Origin: Gammaproteobacteria bacterium | GTDB taxonomy: Bacteria > Pseudomonadota > Gammaproteobacteria > UBA7966 | Assembly (NCBI GenBank): GCA_003485715.1 | Contig: DNIF01000129.1 | Span: forward strand, 1 to 5,966 | DNA length: 5,966 bases | Direction of reading: 5' to 3' | Part shown: piece after piece, positions 1 to 5,966 of the stretch | How the letters are laid out: each line of letters opens with the position of its first letter | Position numbering within the stretch: the first letter of the stretch is position 1 | Translations under genes and position numbers: made by a program | The notes under the pieces: generated by a model | Databases searched by the model: none | Seen by the model: only the letters and a program-made list of their open reading frames with translations | What the model was told of the DNA's origin: nothing

Positions 1-11
1 CAGCCAATCCG

Positions 12-43
12 GAAGCCCGCCCAGTCGCGGGCTTCTCTTTTTT
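12..43 (+). terminator. Rho-independent terminator of an upstream gene off the window
   Basis: A perfect 9-bp GC-rich inverted repeat (GAAGCCCGC at 12-20 and GCGGGCTTC at 27-35) encloses a 6-nt loop. It is followed at once by the T-rich run TCTTTTTT (36-43). The T-run lies only on the right side, so the terminator works for plus-strand transcription and should end a gene located left of the window. Read on the other strand the hairpin has no T-run, so it is not an obvious terminator for the minus-strand dehydrogenase gene that ends at 118. Confidence 0.88.
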
Positions 44-117
44 CGGCTACCGCGCGGATGCGTCTGCCGGCTCGGTTTCCACAGCCCCGGTGGCCGCCGT
101 GCGACGGACGCTCCCCG

Positions 118-1179
118 TCAAGCCAGCGTGGCGATATCGATCACGAAGCGGTAGTGCACGTCGCCGCGCAACATCCGCTCGTAGGCGGCGTTGATCTCGT
201 CGGCGCGGATGAGCTCGATGTCGGCGAGGATGCCGTGCGAAGCGCAGAAATCCAGCATCTCCTGCGTCTCGGGAATACCACCGATGACCGAGCCGTGGAT
301 GCCACGGCGCTTCAGCAGCAGGTTGAAGACGTTGGGGAATGGATGCGGCGTGGCGGGGGCACCCACCAGCACGAGTTGGCCGTCGCGCTTGAGCGTGACC
401 AGCAGTGCATCGAGGTCGTGTTCCGCAGCGACGGTGTCGAGGATCAGATCGAAGCGACCGGCCTGCGCCGCCATGGCCGCGGAGTCGCTGGAGATGACCA
501 CCTCATGCGCACCCAGCGTCAGCGCGGACTCGCGCTTGGATTCGGAGGTGGTGAACGCCACCACCTGAGCACCCATGGCACGCGCAAGCTTGATACCCAT
601 GTGCCCCAGGCCGCCGATGCCGACCACACCCACCGTCTTGCCCGGGCCGGCCTGCCAGTGACGCAAGGGTGAGTAGGTGGTGATGCCCGCGCACAGCAGC
701 GGCGCCACCGCCGCCAGTTGCGATTCCGGATGCCGGATTGCCAGCACGAAGCGCTCGTCGACCACGATGCGCTGCGCGTAGCCGCCCAGTGTGTGGCCAG
801 GTGCATCGGCCGTGGGGCCGTTGTACGTGAACACCAGATCGTTGCAGTAGTTCTCCAGGCCATCCCGGCAATCGGGGCACTGGCGGCAACTGTCCACCAG
901 ACAGCCCACGCCGACGAGGTCGCCGACCTCGTGACGCGTCACCTGTGTACCCACGGCCGCCAGGCGCCCGACGATCTCATGGCCGGGGACACAGGGATAG
1001 AGCGTGCCCGCCCATTCGGCGCGGACCTGGTGGATATCCGAGTGGCACACACCGCAGAAGAGGATGTCGATCGCCACGTCATGCGCCCCGAGGGCGCGAC
1101 GCGGAATGGTGAGGGGCTCCAGGGCGCGGTCTGCGGCATGCGCGCCGTAGGCACGCACGGACGCTGAGTTCGTGGTCAT
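118..1179 (-). CDS. yahK: YahK-like zinc-dependent alcohol dehydrogenase / NADPH-dependent aldehyde reductase
   Basis: This 353-aa protein is a medium-chain zinc dehydrogenase of the cinnamyl-alcohol dehydrogenase branch. It should interconvert aldehydes and primary alcohols in the cytoplasm. Catalytic-zinc ligands are C45 (GVCHSD), H67 and E68 (PGHEIVG) and C163 (LLCAGITTYSP). The four structural-zinc cysteines are C98, C101, C104 and C112. The Rossmann motif GIGGLG is at 187-192. The segment after the second strand, AFTTSESKR (208-216), lacks an acidic residue and carries Ser and Lys/Arg, which favours NADPH. Long stretches match my memory of E. coli YahK (349 aa), so the length is normal. 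The ATG at 1179 has a good AGGAG (CTCCT on the plus strand, 1189-1193) 9 nt upstream. It lies 81 bp downstream of the co-directional cupin gene and may be co-transcribed with it. The physiological substrate cannot be read from the sequence, and the symbol marks the family rather than proven orthology. Confidence 0.93.
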   Translation of the reverse strand: MTTNSASVRAYGAHAADRALEPLTIPRRALGAHDVAIDILFCGVCHSDIHQVRAEWAGTLYPCVPGHEIVGRLAAVGTQVTRHEVGDLVGVGCLVDSCRQCPDCRDGLENYCNDLVFTYNGPTADAPGHTLGGYAQRIVVDERFVLAIRHPESQLAAVAPLLCAGITTYSPLRHWQAGPGKTVGVVGIGGLGHMGIKLARAMGAQVVAFTTSESKRESALTLGAHEVVISSDSAAMAAQAGRFDLILDTVAAEHDLDALLVTLKRDGQLVLVGAPATPHPFPNVFNLLLKRRGIHGSVIGGIPETQEMLDFCASHGILADIELIRADEINAAYERMLRGDVHYRFVIDIATLA

Positions 1180-1260
1180 GCTGCATTACTCCTGTGGGTC
1201 TGGAATGAAGCCAGCCATTTTCCTCGGCAAGTCAGGGTAGCAACCCGAGCTGCCGTCGGC
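1180..1260 (-). promoter_or_regulatory. Leader region of the yahK-like gene
   Basis: This 81-bp gap lies between the cupin stop and the dehydrogenase start. It holds the AGGAG ribosome-binding site at 1189-1193. Read on the minus strand there is only a weak hairpin (GGGT-TGCT-ACCC, near 1236-1247) without a T-run, and no clear sigma70 -35/-10 pair. The cupin and dehydrogenase genes are therefore plausibly co-transcribed, although a weak or alternative-sigma promoter here cannot be excluded. Confidence 0.4.
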
Positions 1261-1668
1261 TCAGGGCTCACGGCTTGACGAATCCCCGGCCGCGTCGCCC
1301 TTTGTTTCGGCGACCCGCCGATCGATCTCCGGCCGCCAGGGCGGGCTCACCAGCGCGAGGAAACGCAGTTCACCCGTACCGGTGTTCTCGATCCACTGCA
1401 CCTCACCGCGCGGAATGAACACCGCATCCTCCGGCCCAAGCGCTGCCGATCGTGCGCCGATGTGCATGCGCCCACTGCCCTCGAGCAGGAAGTACACCTC
1501 ATCGTGGGAAAGGACATGCGCATGGGTTCGTTCTCCCGGACCGAGGCGCGCGAGCGCCAGCGAAAAGCCCAGGCCTGCTGCCTCCCGCGGTGGCTGCAGG
1601 AGCTCGCGGATGTAACATCCGTCGGGTGAATCCACCTCAGGGCATTCCGCCACTCTCCTGATCAGCAC
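1261..1668 (-). CDS. Small single-domain cupin protein
   Basis: From the GTG at 1668 this encodes 135 aa with one cupin beta-barrel. Motif 1 is G43-x5-H49-A-H51...E57-x6-G64. Motif 2 is P86-R-G88...Q91-x3-N95, followed by a conserved-looking SPPWRPE tail (108-114). H49, H51 and E57 could bind a metal. The second-motif histidine is Gln (PRGEVQW), which I recall as common in this type of stand-alone cupin. No substrate is predictable; it may be a binding protein, isomerase or small dioxygenase. The reading frame also allows a GTG at 1680 (139 aa). I prefer 1668 because GAGG (CCTC at 1675-1678 on the plus strand) sits 6 nt upstream and the protein then starts MLIRRVAECPE. The gene diverges from hemH and precedes the yahK-like gene on the same strand. 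Confidence 0.85.
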   Translation of the reverse strand: MLIRRVAECPEVDSPDGCYIRELLQPPREAAGLGFSLALARLGPGERTHAHVLSHDEVYFLLEGSGRMHIGARSAALGPEDAVFIPRGEVQWIENTGTGELRFLALVSPPWRPEIDRRVAETKGDAAGDSSSREP

Positions 1669-1674
1669 CAGCCA

Positions 1675-1680
1675 CCTCAC
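1675..1680 (-). promoter_or_regulatory. Ribosome-binding site deciding the cupin start
   Basis: The minus strand reads GTGAGG here, with the GAGG core at 1675-1678, 6 nt before the GTG at 1668. The competing GTG at 1680 is itself part of this motif and has only a weak GAGA upstream, so the site favours the shorter protein. Confidence 0.5.
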
Positions 1681-1700
1681 CCAATCTCGTTGAAGCCCTC

Positions 1701-2813
1701 ATGGCCCGCTATCCGCAAGCCTCTGACTACCGCCACGGTACACCAGCCCGTGTCGGTGTGCTCCTCACCAACCTCGGCACGCCCGATGCGCCGACTCCGG
1801 CCGCTCTTCGGCGCTATCTGGCCGAGTTCCTGAGCGACCCACGGGTCGTAGAGCTGCCACGCATCCTCTGGCTGCCCATCCTGTACGGGATCATCCTGAA
1901 CACTCGCCCGCGTCGCTCGGCCGCAGCCTATCGGCAGGTGTGGACAGAGGCCGGTTCGCCTCTGCTCGTCACTGCCCGCCGTCAGCTCGCTGGCGTGCGT
2001 GAGCGGCTGGAGGCGCGCTTCCCCGGGCGCATCATCTGCGCACTGGGCATGCGTTACGGCAATCCATCGATCGCCTCGGCCCTCACCACGCTCCAGGGCC
2101 ATGGCGTGCAACGCCTGATCGTGCTACCGCTCTACCCGCAGTACTCCGCTGCCACGACCGGCTCGACCTTCGACGCCCTCGCCACCACCTTCACGCGCTG
2201 GCGCTGGCTGCCGTCCCTGCACATGCCGATGAGCTACCACGCCGAGCCCGGCTACATCGCTGCCCTCGCGGCCAGTGTGCGCGAGTACCGGGCGCAGAAC
2301 GGCACGGGCGAGCGGCTGCTCTTTTCCTTCCACGGCATCCCGCAGAGCTACTTCGACGGCGGCGACCCTTACCACTGCCAGTGCCACATGACGGCGCGAC
2401 TGGTTGCCGAGCAGTTGGGCCTCGGCCCGCAGGAATGGCAGGTGAGTTTCCAGTCGCGATTCGGGCCGCGTGCCTGGCTCAAGCCCTACACAGACGAAAC
2501 GGTACGCGAGCTGGCACGCTCGGGGGTACGGCGACTGGACGTGCTGGCCCCCGGCTTCTCGGCCGACTGTCTGGAGACATTGGAAGAACTCGCGCTGCAG
2601 AATCACGAGTTCTTCGCGGCAGCCGGCGGTTCAGAACTCCATTACATCCCGGCGCTGAATGATCGTGCGGACCACCTGGATTTCCTGGCGGACTTCATCG
2701 GCCGCGAGGTGGGTGGGTGGCCTGAACTGGCACCCGGCTACAGCACCGGCGGGGTGGCCGAGCTTGGGCGACTGCAGAGCGAGCGCGCCTGCGCACTTGG
2801 AGCCGTGCGCTGA
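1701..2813 (+). CDS. hemH: Ferrochelatase (protoheme ferro-lyase)
   Basis: HemH inserts Fe2+ into protoporphyrin IX, the last step of protoheme synthesis, usually as a soluble or membrane-peripheral enzyme. The 370-aa product has the family signatures in order: VGVLLTNLGTPDAP near 18-31, LSDPRVVELPR at 44-54, the LPLYPQYSAATTGS loop at 142-155, catalytic H211 in FSFHGIP, the cysteine-bearing PYHCQCH (223-229; C226, C228), and E292 in SADCLETLEE. The start at 1701 gives the family-typical MARYP...YRHGTPARVGVLL N-terminus. Only a weak TGAAG lies upstream as a ribosome-binding site. The protein is about 50 residues longer than E. coli HemH (320 aa), partly through the N-terminus and partly through a low-complexity tail after about residue 340. 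It diverges from the cupin gene with 20-32 bp between starts, so its promoter must lie largely inside the cupin gene. No other heme gene is visible beside it. Confidence 0.97.
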   Translation: MARYPQASDYRHGTPARVGVLLTNLGTPDAPTPAALRRYLAEFLSDPRVVELPRILWLPILYGIILNTRPRRSAAAYRQVWTEAGSPLLVTARRQLAGVRERLEARFPGRIICALGMRYGNPSIASALTTLQGHGVQRLIVLPLYPQYSAATTGSTFDALATTFTRWRWLPSLHMPMSYHAEPGYIAALAASVREYRAQNGTGERLLFSFHGIPQSYFDGGDPYHCQCHMTARLVAEQLGLGPQEWQVSFQSRFGPRAWLKPYTDETVRELARSGVRRLDVLAPGFSADCLETLEELALQNHEFFAAAGGSELHYIPALNDRADHLDFLADFIGREVGGWPELAPGYSTGGVAELGRLQSERACALGAVR

Positions 2814-2824
2814 GTCTGGCGGCG

Positions 2825-2839
2825 GACCGGGCTCCGGTC
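2825..2839 (+). other. Small hairpin just after hemH
   Basis: GACCGG (2825-2830) and CCGGTC (2834-2839) form a perfect 6-bp stem with a 3-nt loop, starting 12 nt past the hemH stop. No T-run follows, so this is not a canonical intrinsic terminator. It could protect the 3' end of the mRNA or be chance in GC-rich DNA. Confidence 0.35.
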
Positions 2840-2890
2840 AGTCGCGCGCCGGCGGCAACCCGCCTGCGTCGCATCGCTGCCGGGGAAGGA

Positions 2891-2919
2891 CTGGATCCCC
2901 GCCTACGCGGGGATGACGG
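2891..2919. repeat. REP-like palindromic intergenic repeat
   Basis: An 8-bp perfect inverted repeat (ATCCCCGC at 2895-2902, GCGGGGAT at 2907-2914) with a 4-nt CTAC loop sits in the context CTGG...GACGG. This closely resembles the dispersed intergenic element CTGGATTCCCGC...GCGGGAATGACGG that I recall from many beta- and gammaproteobacterial genomes. It lies between the convergent hemH and DUF1499 genes. In such positions these elements often end or stabilise both transcripts. Copy number elsewhere in this genome cannot be seen. Confidence 0.65.
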
Positions 2920-2920
2920 A

Positions 2921-2968
2921 GTGCACGCGTGATGAAGGGGTGCAGGCGTGATGAAGGTGCAGGCGTAG
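2921..2968. repeat. Short degenerate tandem repeat (about 2.6 copies, 17-19 bp period)
   Basis: GTGCACGCGTGATGAAGG (2921-2938) recurs as GTGCAGGCGTGATGAAGG (2940-2957) with one mismatch. A third, truncated copy GTGCAGGCGTAG (2957-2968) then breaks off. The array begins right beside the REP-like palindrome. No supported gene covers it. It looks like local slippage or a small variable-number repeat, or a remnant of a larger repeat element. Confidence 0.7.
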
Positions 2969-3005
2969 AGGTTTCCTTTCGGGACCCGACCGACGCCGTC
3001 ACGAC

Positions 3006-3509
3006 TCAGGCGGATGGGTGCCGAGGGTCGGCTGGCAGACGCTGCTCCACGCCTTCCAGCACATCCATCAGGTGGCGGCTGTTGCTGCCGAAGTCGACCG
3101 CACCTGAACGACGGCGCGCGATGCCGGTGATGACGCTGCCGCCGTCGGTCGTCAGCCCCACCTCGAGGATGATGCTGTCCTCGACCCCCAGGATGCGCGA
3201 AGTGGCCAATATGTCGAAGCGACCACTGCGGCCATCCTCGCTCAGCAGCTTCCAGCCCAGGGCCGAGATGGTCACCCGCAGGGCGCCGGCGACCACCCGC
3301 GGCGGGTGGGGCCATGCCCGCGGACGCAGCTCCGGCAAGGGGCTGTCCGGGTCCAGGCGTGCGACGTGCTGGCCGAGGTAGACGCCCAGACGCGCCCAGG
3401 GCCCCGGCGGGTCCTGCCAGGGCAAGCGGTTCTGCCACAGCATCACCGTCACACCGAGGATCGGAACCAACAGCCCGAGCAGGAGCAGCGAGTAGAAGTA
3501 GGCGCGCAC
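3006..3509 (-). CDS. Membrane-anchored DUF1499 family protein
   Basis: From the GTG at 3509 this encodes 167 aa. An N-terminal hydrophobic segment (about 4-24, YFYSLLLLGLLVPILG...) should be a membrane anchor. A proline-rich stretch with ELRPRAWPHPP (60-70) follows. The remainder resembles DUF1499: a helix ending ALGWKLLSEDG (83-93), RFDILATSRILGVEDSIILE (97-116) and the final SGAVDFGSNSRHLMDVLEG block (135-153). The function of DUF1499 is unknown and no catalytic residues are evident. An open frame continues upstream to an ATG at 3689 but would overlap the nitroreductase by about 160 bp with Arg-rich shadow sequence, so I reject that start. The chosen GTG lies 17 nt after the nitroreductase stop and has no strong Shine-Dalgarno, which suggests co-transcription and perhaps translational coupling. 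The start is the least certain part. Confidence 0.78.
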   Translation of the reverse strand: MRAYFYSLLLLGLLVPILGVTVMLWQNRLPWQDPPGPWARLGVYLGQHVARLDPDSPLPELRPRAWPHPPRVVAGALRVTISALGWKLLSEDGRSGRFDILATSRILGVEDSIILEVGLTTDGGSVITGIARRRSGAVDFGSNSRHLMDVLEGVEQRLPADPRHPSA

Positions 3510-3526
3510 CGGTCGGGGTTGCCCGC

Positions 3527-4090
3527 TCAGGGCAGTTCTACCCGGAAGCTGGCCGCGGGCCGCCGGTTGACGGGCGGCACCTCTGCGGGATAACCAATCA
3601 TCATCAGCCCGACGACCTCCTCGGCCGCGCCGTCGATCCACATGAGTTCGAGAAACTCGCGCGTGCGGGTGACGGGGCCGGTGGTCCATTTCATGCCGAT
3701 CCCCTCACTCCAAAGCGCCAGCGCGAGATTCTGTGCGGCGCAGGCGCAGGCAGCGTAGTCCTCACGGGCACGCAAGGGATCGGCGCTGCACACCGCGGTG
3801 AGCACCAGCCAGCGCGGCACCGCCCGCCACAGCGCTTCCTTTTCCGCTGCACGTTCCGGCCCCGCTCCGGCAGCAACCAGGCTCGTGTTGAGCGAGACCA
3901 GTTGCAGGGCGGTCTGAGGTCCGGGCAGATAGAAGCGCCAGGGCTCGGTGAGCCCGTGGTTGGGTGCAAGGATCGCCGCTGCGAGGGCGCGTTCGAGCGC
4001 GGCCTCCGGAATGGGGTCCGGCCGGAAGCGATGGATGGTGCGGCGCGTTTGCAGGATCTGCGCGAACTCACTGGCGGTGTCAACGGTCAT
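3527..4090 (-). CDS. YdjA-like nitroreductase family flavoprotein
   Basis: This 187-aa protein has the compact nitroreductase fold, expected to be a cytoplasmic FMN-containing homodimer that uses NAD(P)H. The N-terminal FMN-binding arginine cluster is RRTIHRF (16-22). It is followed by the signature APNHGLTEPWRF (42-53), which parallels APDHKSMQPWHF in E. coli YdjA as I remember it. Later come an alpha-helical CACAAQNLALALWSEGIG region and KWTTG, then EEVVGLMMIGYPAE near the C-terminus. Length fits YdjA (183 aa). The true substrate is unknown for this subgroup. The ATG at 4090 has no obvious Shine-Dalgarno; a TATGCT box lies just upstream. It diverges from slt and is followed closely by the DUF1499 gene. 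Confidence 0.9.
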   Translation of the reverse strand: MTVDTASEFAQILQTRRTIHRFRPDPIPEAALERALAAAILAPNHGLTEPWRFYLPGPQTALQLVSLNTSLVAAGAGPERAAEKEALWRAVPRWLVLTAVCSADPLRAREDYAACACAAQNLALALWSEGIGMKWTTGPVTRTREFLELMWIDGAAEEVVGLMMIGYPAEVPPVNRRPAASFRVELP

Positions 4091-4096
4091 GCAGGC

Positions 4097-4102
4097 AGCA
4101 TA
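4097..4102 (-). promoter_or_regulatory. Possible -10 box for the nitroreductase gene
   Basis: The minus strand reads TATGCT at 4102-4097, ending 6 nt before the nitroreductase ATG at 4090. If used, transcription would start at or within a base or two of the ATG, giving a leaderless or nearly leaderless mRNA. This would agree with the missing Shine-Dalgarno. No clear -35 element was found at the right distance, so the call is weak. Confidence 0.25.
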
Positions 4103-4115
4103 GCGTGAGGCCGTC

Positions 4116-4124
4116 GGGAGAGGG
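4116..4124 (+). promoter_or_regulatory. Ribosome-binding site of slt
   Basis: The purine run GGGAGAGGG contains GAGG (4120-4123) 7 nt before the ATG at 4131 and GGAG (4117-4120) only 4 nt before the ATG at 4125. The spacing favours the start at 4131; the two starts differ by two codons. Confidence 0.6.
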
Positions 4125-4130
4125 ATGCGG

Positions 4131-5966
4131 ATGACTTATGCCATCGCGATTGCACGCCGGGGTTCGCAAAAGCCATCGCGCCCCTGGCTGATCTGGCCGC
4201 TGGTGCTGCTGTCCGTGAGCCTGTGTCTGCCAACCGCGGCCCAGGAACTCGCACAGGCGCGGCGCGATTTCCTCGCCGCCGAGCGGGCGCTGACCACCGG
4301 GCGCATCGACGAAGCTGGCCAGTTCATCGCCCGCCTGGTCGACTACCCGCTGCGCCCCCATCTGGAGGCCCGTTGGCTCCAGGCGCGCTGGGGTGCTGCC
4401 CCGGCCAGCGAGACCTCCGAGTGGCTCGCTCGCCACTCGGGCGACTGGCCGGCGGAGGCCTTGCGTAGTCAATGGCTTGGCCGAATGGCACGGGCAGGCG
4501 ATCGGGATCGCCTCTTGGCCGACTGGCGTCCGCAGACCGACGTGGCCCTGACTTGTGCCTGGCTGCGGGCCCGCGCGGAACGCGAAGTCCCTGACCCCGG
4601 CTGGTTCGCCGAAGCGAGCGCGGTGTGGGCCGTGGGCAGCTCCCGTCCGCCCGATTGCGATCCGGTCTTCGCTCGGCTCGAGGCCTCGCCTTACTTCGAT
4701 GAGACGCTCCACTGGCGGCGCCTGACCGACGCGCTCACCCGCGGCAACCGCGACTTCGCCGGCTGGCTGGTGCGGCGCTTTCCCCGCTTCAACGCCCCGT
4801 ACGCCGAGCAGTTGCTCGCGGCCAGCGAAGATCCGCGCCAGTGGCTTGCCCAGCGGAATGGCGTGCCCCCGATGAGCGATCCGCGGGCGAGCGAGGCGGA
4901 GCGCGTCGCCTACTCGGCGCTGGCGCGAGCCGATGCGCGAGAAGCCGCACGCCATCTCGCCGCACGCCTGCCGGCGGGCCCGATTCCGGCGCAGGCCGAG
5001 CCCCAGGCTCTCGCCATCACGCTGGCCCTGCTGGGGCGCGACGATGACGCGGCGGGCGATTGGCTCGACCGGATCCCACCCGCGCACATGCCTGCCTCCG
5101 TGCAGTCGGCCCTGCCCGGTTGGGCCCTCACTCGCGAGGCCTGGCCGCAACTCCTGCGCTGGAGCGAGGCCGATGCGGCGGCCGGCACGGAGCGACTGCG
5201 CTGGCAGTATTTCCGTGCGCGGGCGCGAGAGGCCACGGGCCACGACGAATCGGCCCGCATCCTCTATCGGGAGATCGCCCGCGGCACCGACTACTACGCC
5301 CTCAGGGCGGCCGAGCGCCTCGGAGAGCCCTACCACTTCGACACCGACACCCCACATGCACACGGGCAGTCGGGTGCGCTGACTGCGATGGAGCGGGCCC
5401 CCGCGGTAGCACGAGCCCGAGAATGGCTCGCCATCGACCGCACCACCGAGGCACGGCGTGAGTGGCGCGAATTCACCCGCAGCCTCGAGTCCGAGTCGCT
5501 GACCCTGGCCGCGATGGTCGCACACGGCTGGGGTTGGCATGACCGGGCCCTCATCACGGCAGCCCGGGTGCCTGGGCTCGACGACCCCGAGCTGCGCTTT
5601 CCAATGCCCTGGCGCGAAGAGATCGAGAGCGCCGCCGCCGTGGAGGGTCTGCCCGCTTACCTCGTCTTCAGCGTGGTCCGCAACGAGAGCGCCTTCCAGG
5701 TGGATGCGGGCTCCGGTGTCGGTGCCCTTGGTCTCATGCAGCTCATGCCGGCCACCGGCCGCGAGACGGCCGAACGCCTGGGCATCGACATCAGCAACGA
5801 TGCCGATCTGCTGGACCTGCGCACCAATCTGCGCCTCGGTACGCACTATCTGGCGCGCATGCTGGGCCGCTACGAGGGCAATCTGGCGATGGCCGCCGCT
5901 GCCTACAACGCGGGCCCGGGGCGCGTGGCGCAGTGGCGGCCCACGAGTGGTTGCCGGGATGCCGAG
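4131..5966 (+). CDS. slt: Soluble lytic murein transglycosylase (Slt70 type), 3' end outside the window
   Basis: Slt cleaves the MurNAc-GlcNAc bond of peptidoglycan exo-lytically in the periplasm, forming 1,6-anhydro-muropeptides for wall recycling. The 612 visible residues start with a signal peptide: basic region to about 17, hydrophobic 19-33, likely cleavage after A37 (PTAA-QE). No lipobox is present, so it should be soluble. An alpha-superhelical U-domain follows, with Slt-typical DYPLRPHLE (71-79) and SSRPPDCD (170-177), then a linker domain. The C-terminal catalytic domain has E519 in VRNESAF, GALGLMQLMPAT (531-542) and AAYNAGPGRV (590-599). E. coli Slt is about 645 aa with its catalytic Glu about 140 residues from the end, so roughly 30-50 residues are cut off by the window edge. 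This is not a biological truncation. ATG 4125 is an alternative start. The gene diverges from the nitroreductase. Confidence 0.96.
   Translation, partial: MTYAIAIARRGSQKPSRPWLIWPLVLLSVSLCLPTAAQELAQARRDFLAAERALTTGRIDEAGQFIARLVDYPLRPHLEARWLQARWGAAPASETSEWLARHSGDWPAEALRSQWLGRMARAGDRDRLLADWRPQTDVALTCAWLRARAEREVPDPGWFAEASAVWAVGSSRPPDCDPVFARLEASPYFDETLHWRRLTDALTRGNRDFAGWLVRRFPRFNAPYAEQLLAASEDPRQWLAQRNGVPPMSDPRASEAERVAYSALARADAREAARHLAARLPAGPIPAQAEPQALAITLALLGRDDDAAGDWLDRIPPAHMPASVQSALPGWALTREAWPQLLRWSEADAAAGTERLRWQYFRARAREATGHDESARILYREIARGTDYYALRAAERLGEPYHFDTDTPHAHGQSGALTAMERAPAVARAREWLAIDRTTEARREWREFTRSLESESLTLAAMVAHGWGWHDRALITAARVPGLDDPELRFPMPWREEIESAAAVEGLPAYLVFSVVRNESAFQVDAGSGVGALGLMQLMPATGRETAERLGIDISNDADLLDLRTNLRLGTHYLARMLGRYEGNLAMAAAAYNAGPGRVAQWRPTSGCRDAE

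Noticed and set aside
58..1167. Plus-strand open frames (58-672 and 718-1167) antisense to the dehydrogenase
   Set aside because: They use the same triplets as the dehydrogenase codons and read as low-complexity His/Arg/Ala-rich sequence. The minus-strand gene has full zinc and Rossmann motifs.
1677..2606. Minus-strand open frames (1677-2111 and 2124-2606) antisense to hemH
   Set aside because: Same-triplet shadows of the ferrochelatase gene with no domain content of their own.
2921..2968. Tandem repeat considered as a CRISPR array
   Set aside because: The units are contiguous, 17-19 bp and under three copies, with no unique spacers and no cas genes nearby.
2695..3438. 247-codon minus-strand open frame across the repeat region
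   Set aside because: It runs through the palindrome and tandem repeats, overlaps the end of hemH and the DUF1499 gene in a different frame, and is Pro/Arg/Ala-rich with no motif.
3510..3689. Longer N-terminus for the DUF1499 gene from the ATG at 3689
   Set aside because: It would overlap the well-supported nitroreductase by about 160 bp, and the added residues are Arg-rich shadow sequence placed before the membrane anchor.
3314..4108. 264-codon plus-strand open frame across the nitroreductase and DUF1499 genes
   Set aside because: It is in the same-triplet antisense register as the nitroreductase and has no recognisable domain. The minus-strand genes have family motifs.
4131..4260. Slt considered as a lipoprotein because of a Cys in the signal sequence
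   Set aside because: The residue before the Cys is Leu (VSLC), which does not fit a lipobox; a normal cleavage site follows at PTAA-QE.
4080..5846. A 588-codon open frame antisense to slt on the minus strand
   Set aside because: Its codons occupy exactly the same triplets as the slt codons, so it stays open simply because slt in GC-rich DNA avoids TTA, CTA and TCA codons. The translation is Gly/Arg/Ala-rich without any family motif, while the plus strand encodes an unmistakable Slt catalytic domain.

Overview
The window reads as ordinary chromosomal DNA from a high-GC Gram-negative bacterium, most likely a gammaproteobacterium. The evidence is dense GC-rich coding on both strands, a periplasmic Slt70-type lytic transglycosylase with a signal peptide, a proteobacterial-type ferrochelatase, and an intergenic REP-like palindrome of the ATCCCCGC/GCGGGGAT kind. 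No rRNA, tRNA, CRISPR array, transposase or phage gene was seen. The genus cannot be fixed from this window.

Layout from left to right. Positions 12-43 hold a strong intrinsic terminator for a gene that lies off the left edge. A minus-strand pair follows: a cupin protein (about 1668 to 1261) and then a YahK-type zinc alcohol dehydrogenase/aldehyde reductase (1179 to 118). They may share a transcript across an 81-bp gap. Diverging from the cupin, with only 20-32 bp between start codons, is hemH (ferrochelatase, 1701-2813, plus strand). A 192-bp non-coding stretch (2814-3005) separates hemH from the convergent minus-strand genes. It holds a small hairpin, a REP-like palindrome and a short degenerate tandem repeat. 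Next is a minus-strand pair in which a YdjA-like nitroreductase (4090 to 3527) is followed 17 bp later by a membrane-anchored DUF1499 protein (3509 to 3006). Diverging from the nitroreductase, again with a gap of only about 40 bp, is a soluble lytic murein transglycosylase gene (slt, from 4131). It is still open at the right edge, where it lacks only its C-terminal tail.

Functionally these are small housekeeping or redox units rather than one pathway: heme completion (HemH), flavin and NADPH-dependent redox enzymes (nitroreductase, YahK-like), cell-wall turnover (Slt), and two small proteins of unknown role (cupin, DUF1499). I found no convincing undescribed system. The items most worth a second look are the repeat cluster between the convergent genes and the two very tight divergent promoter regions.
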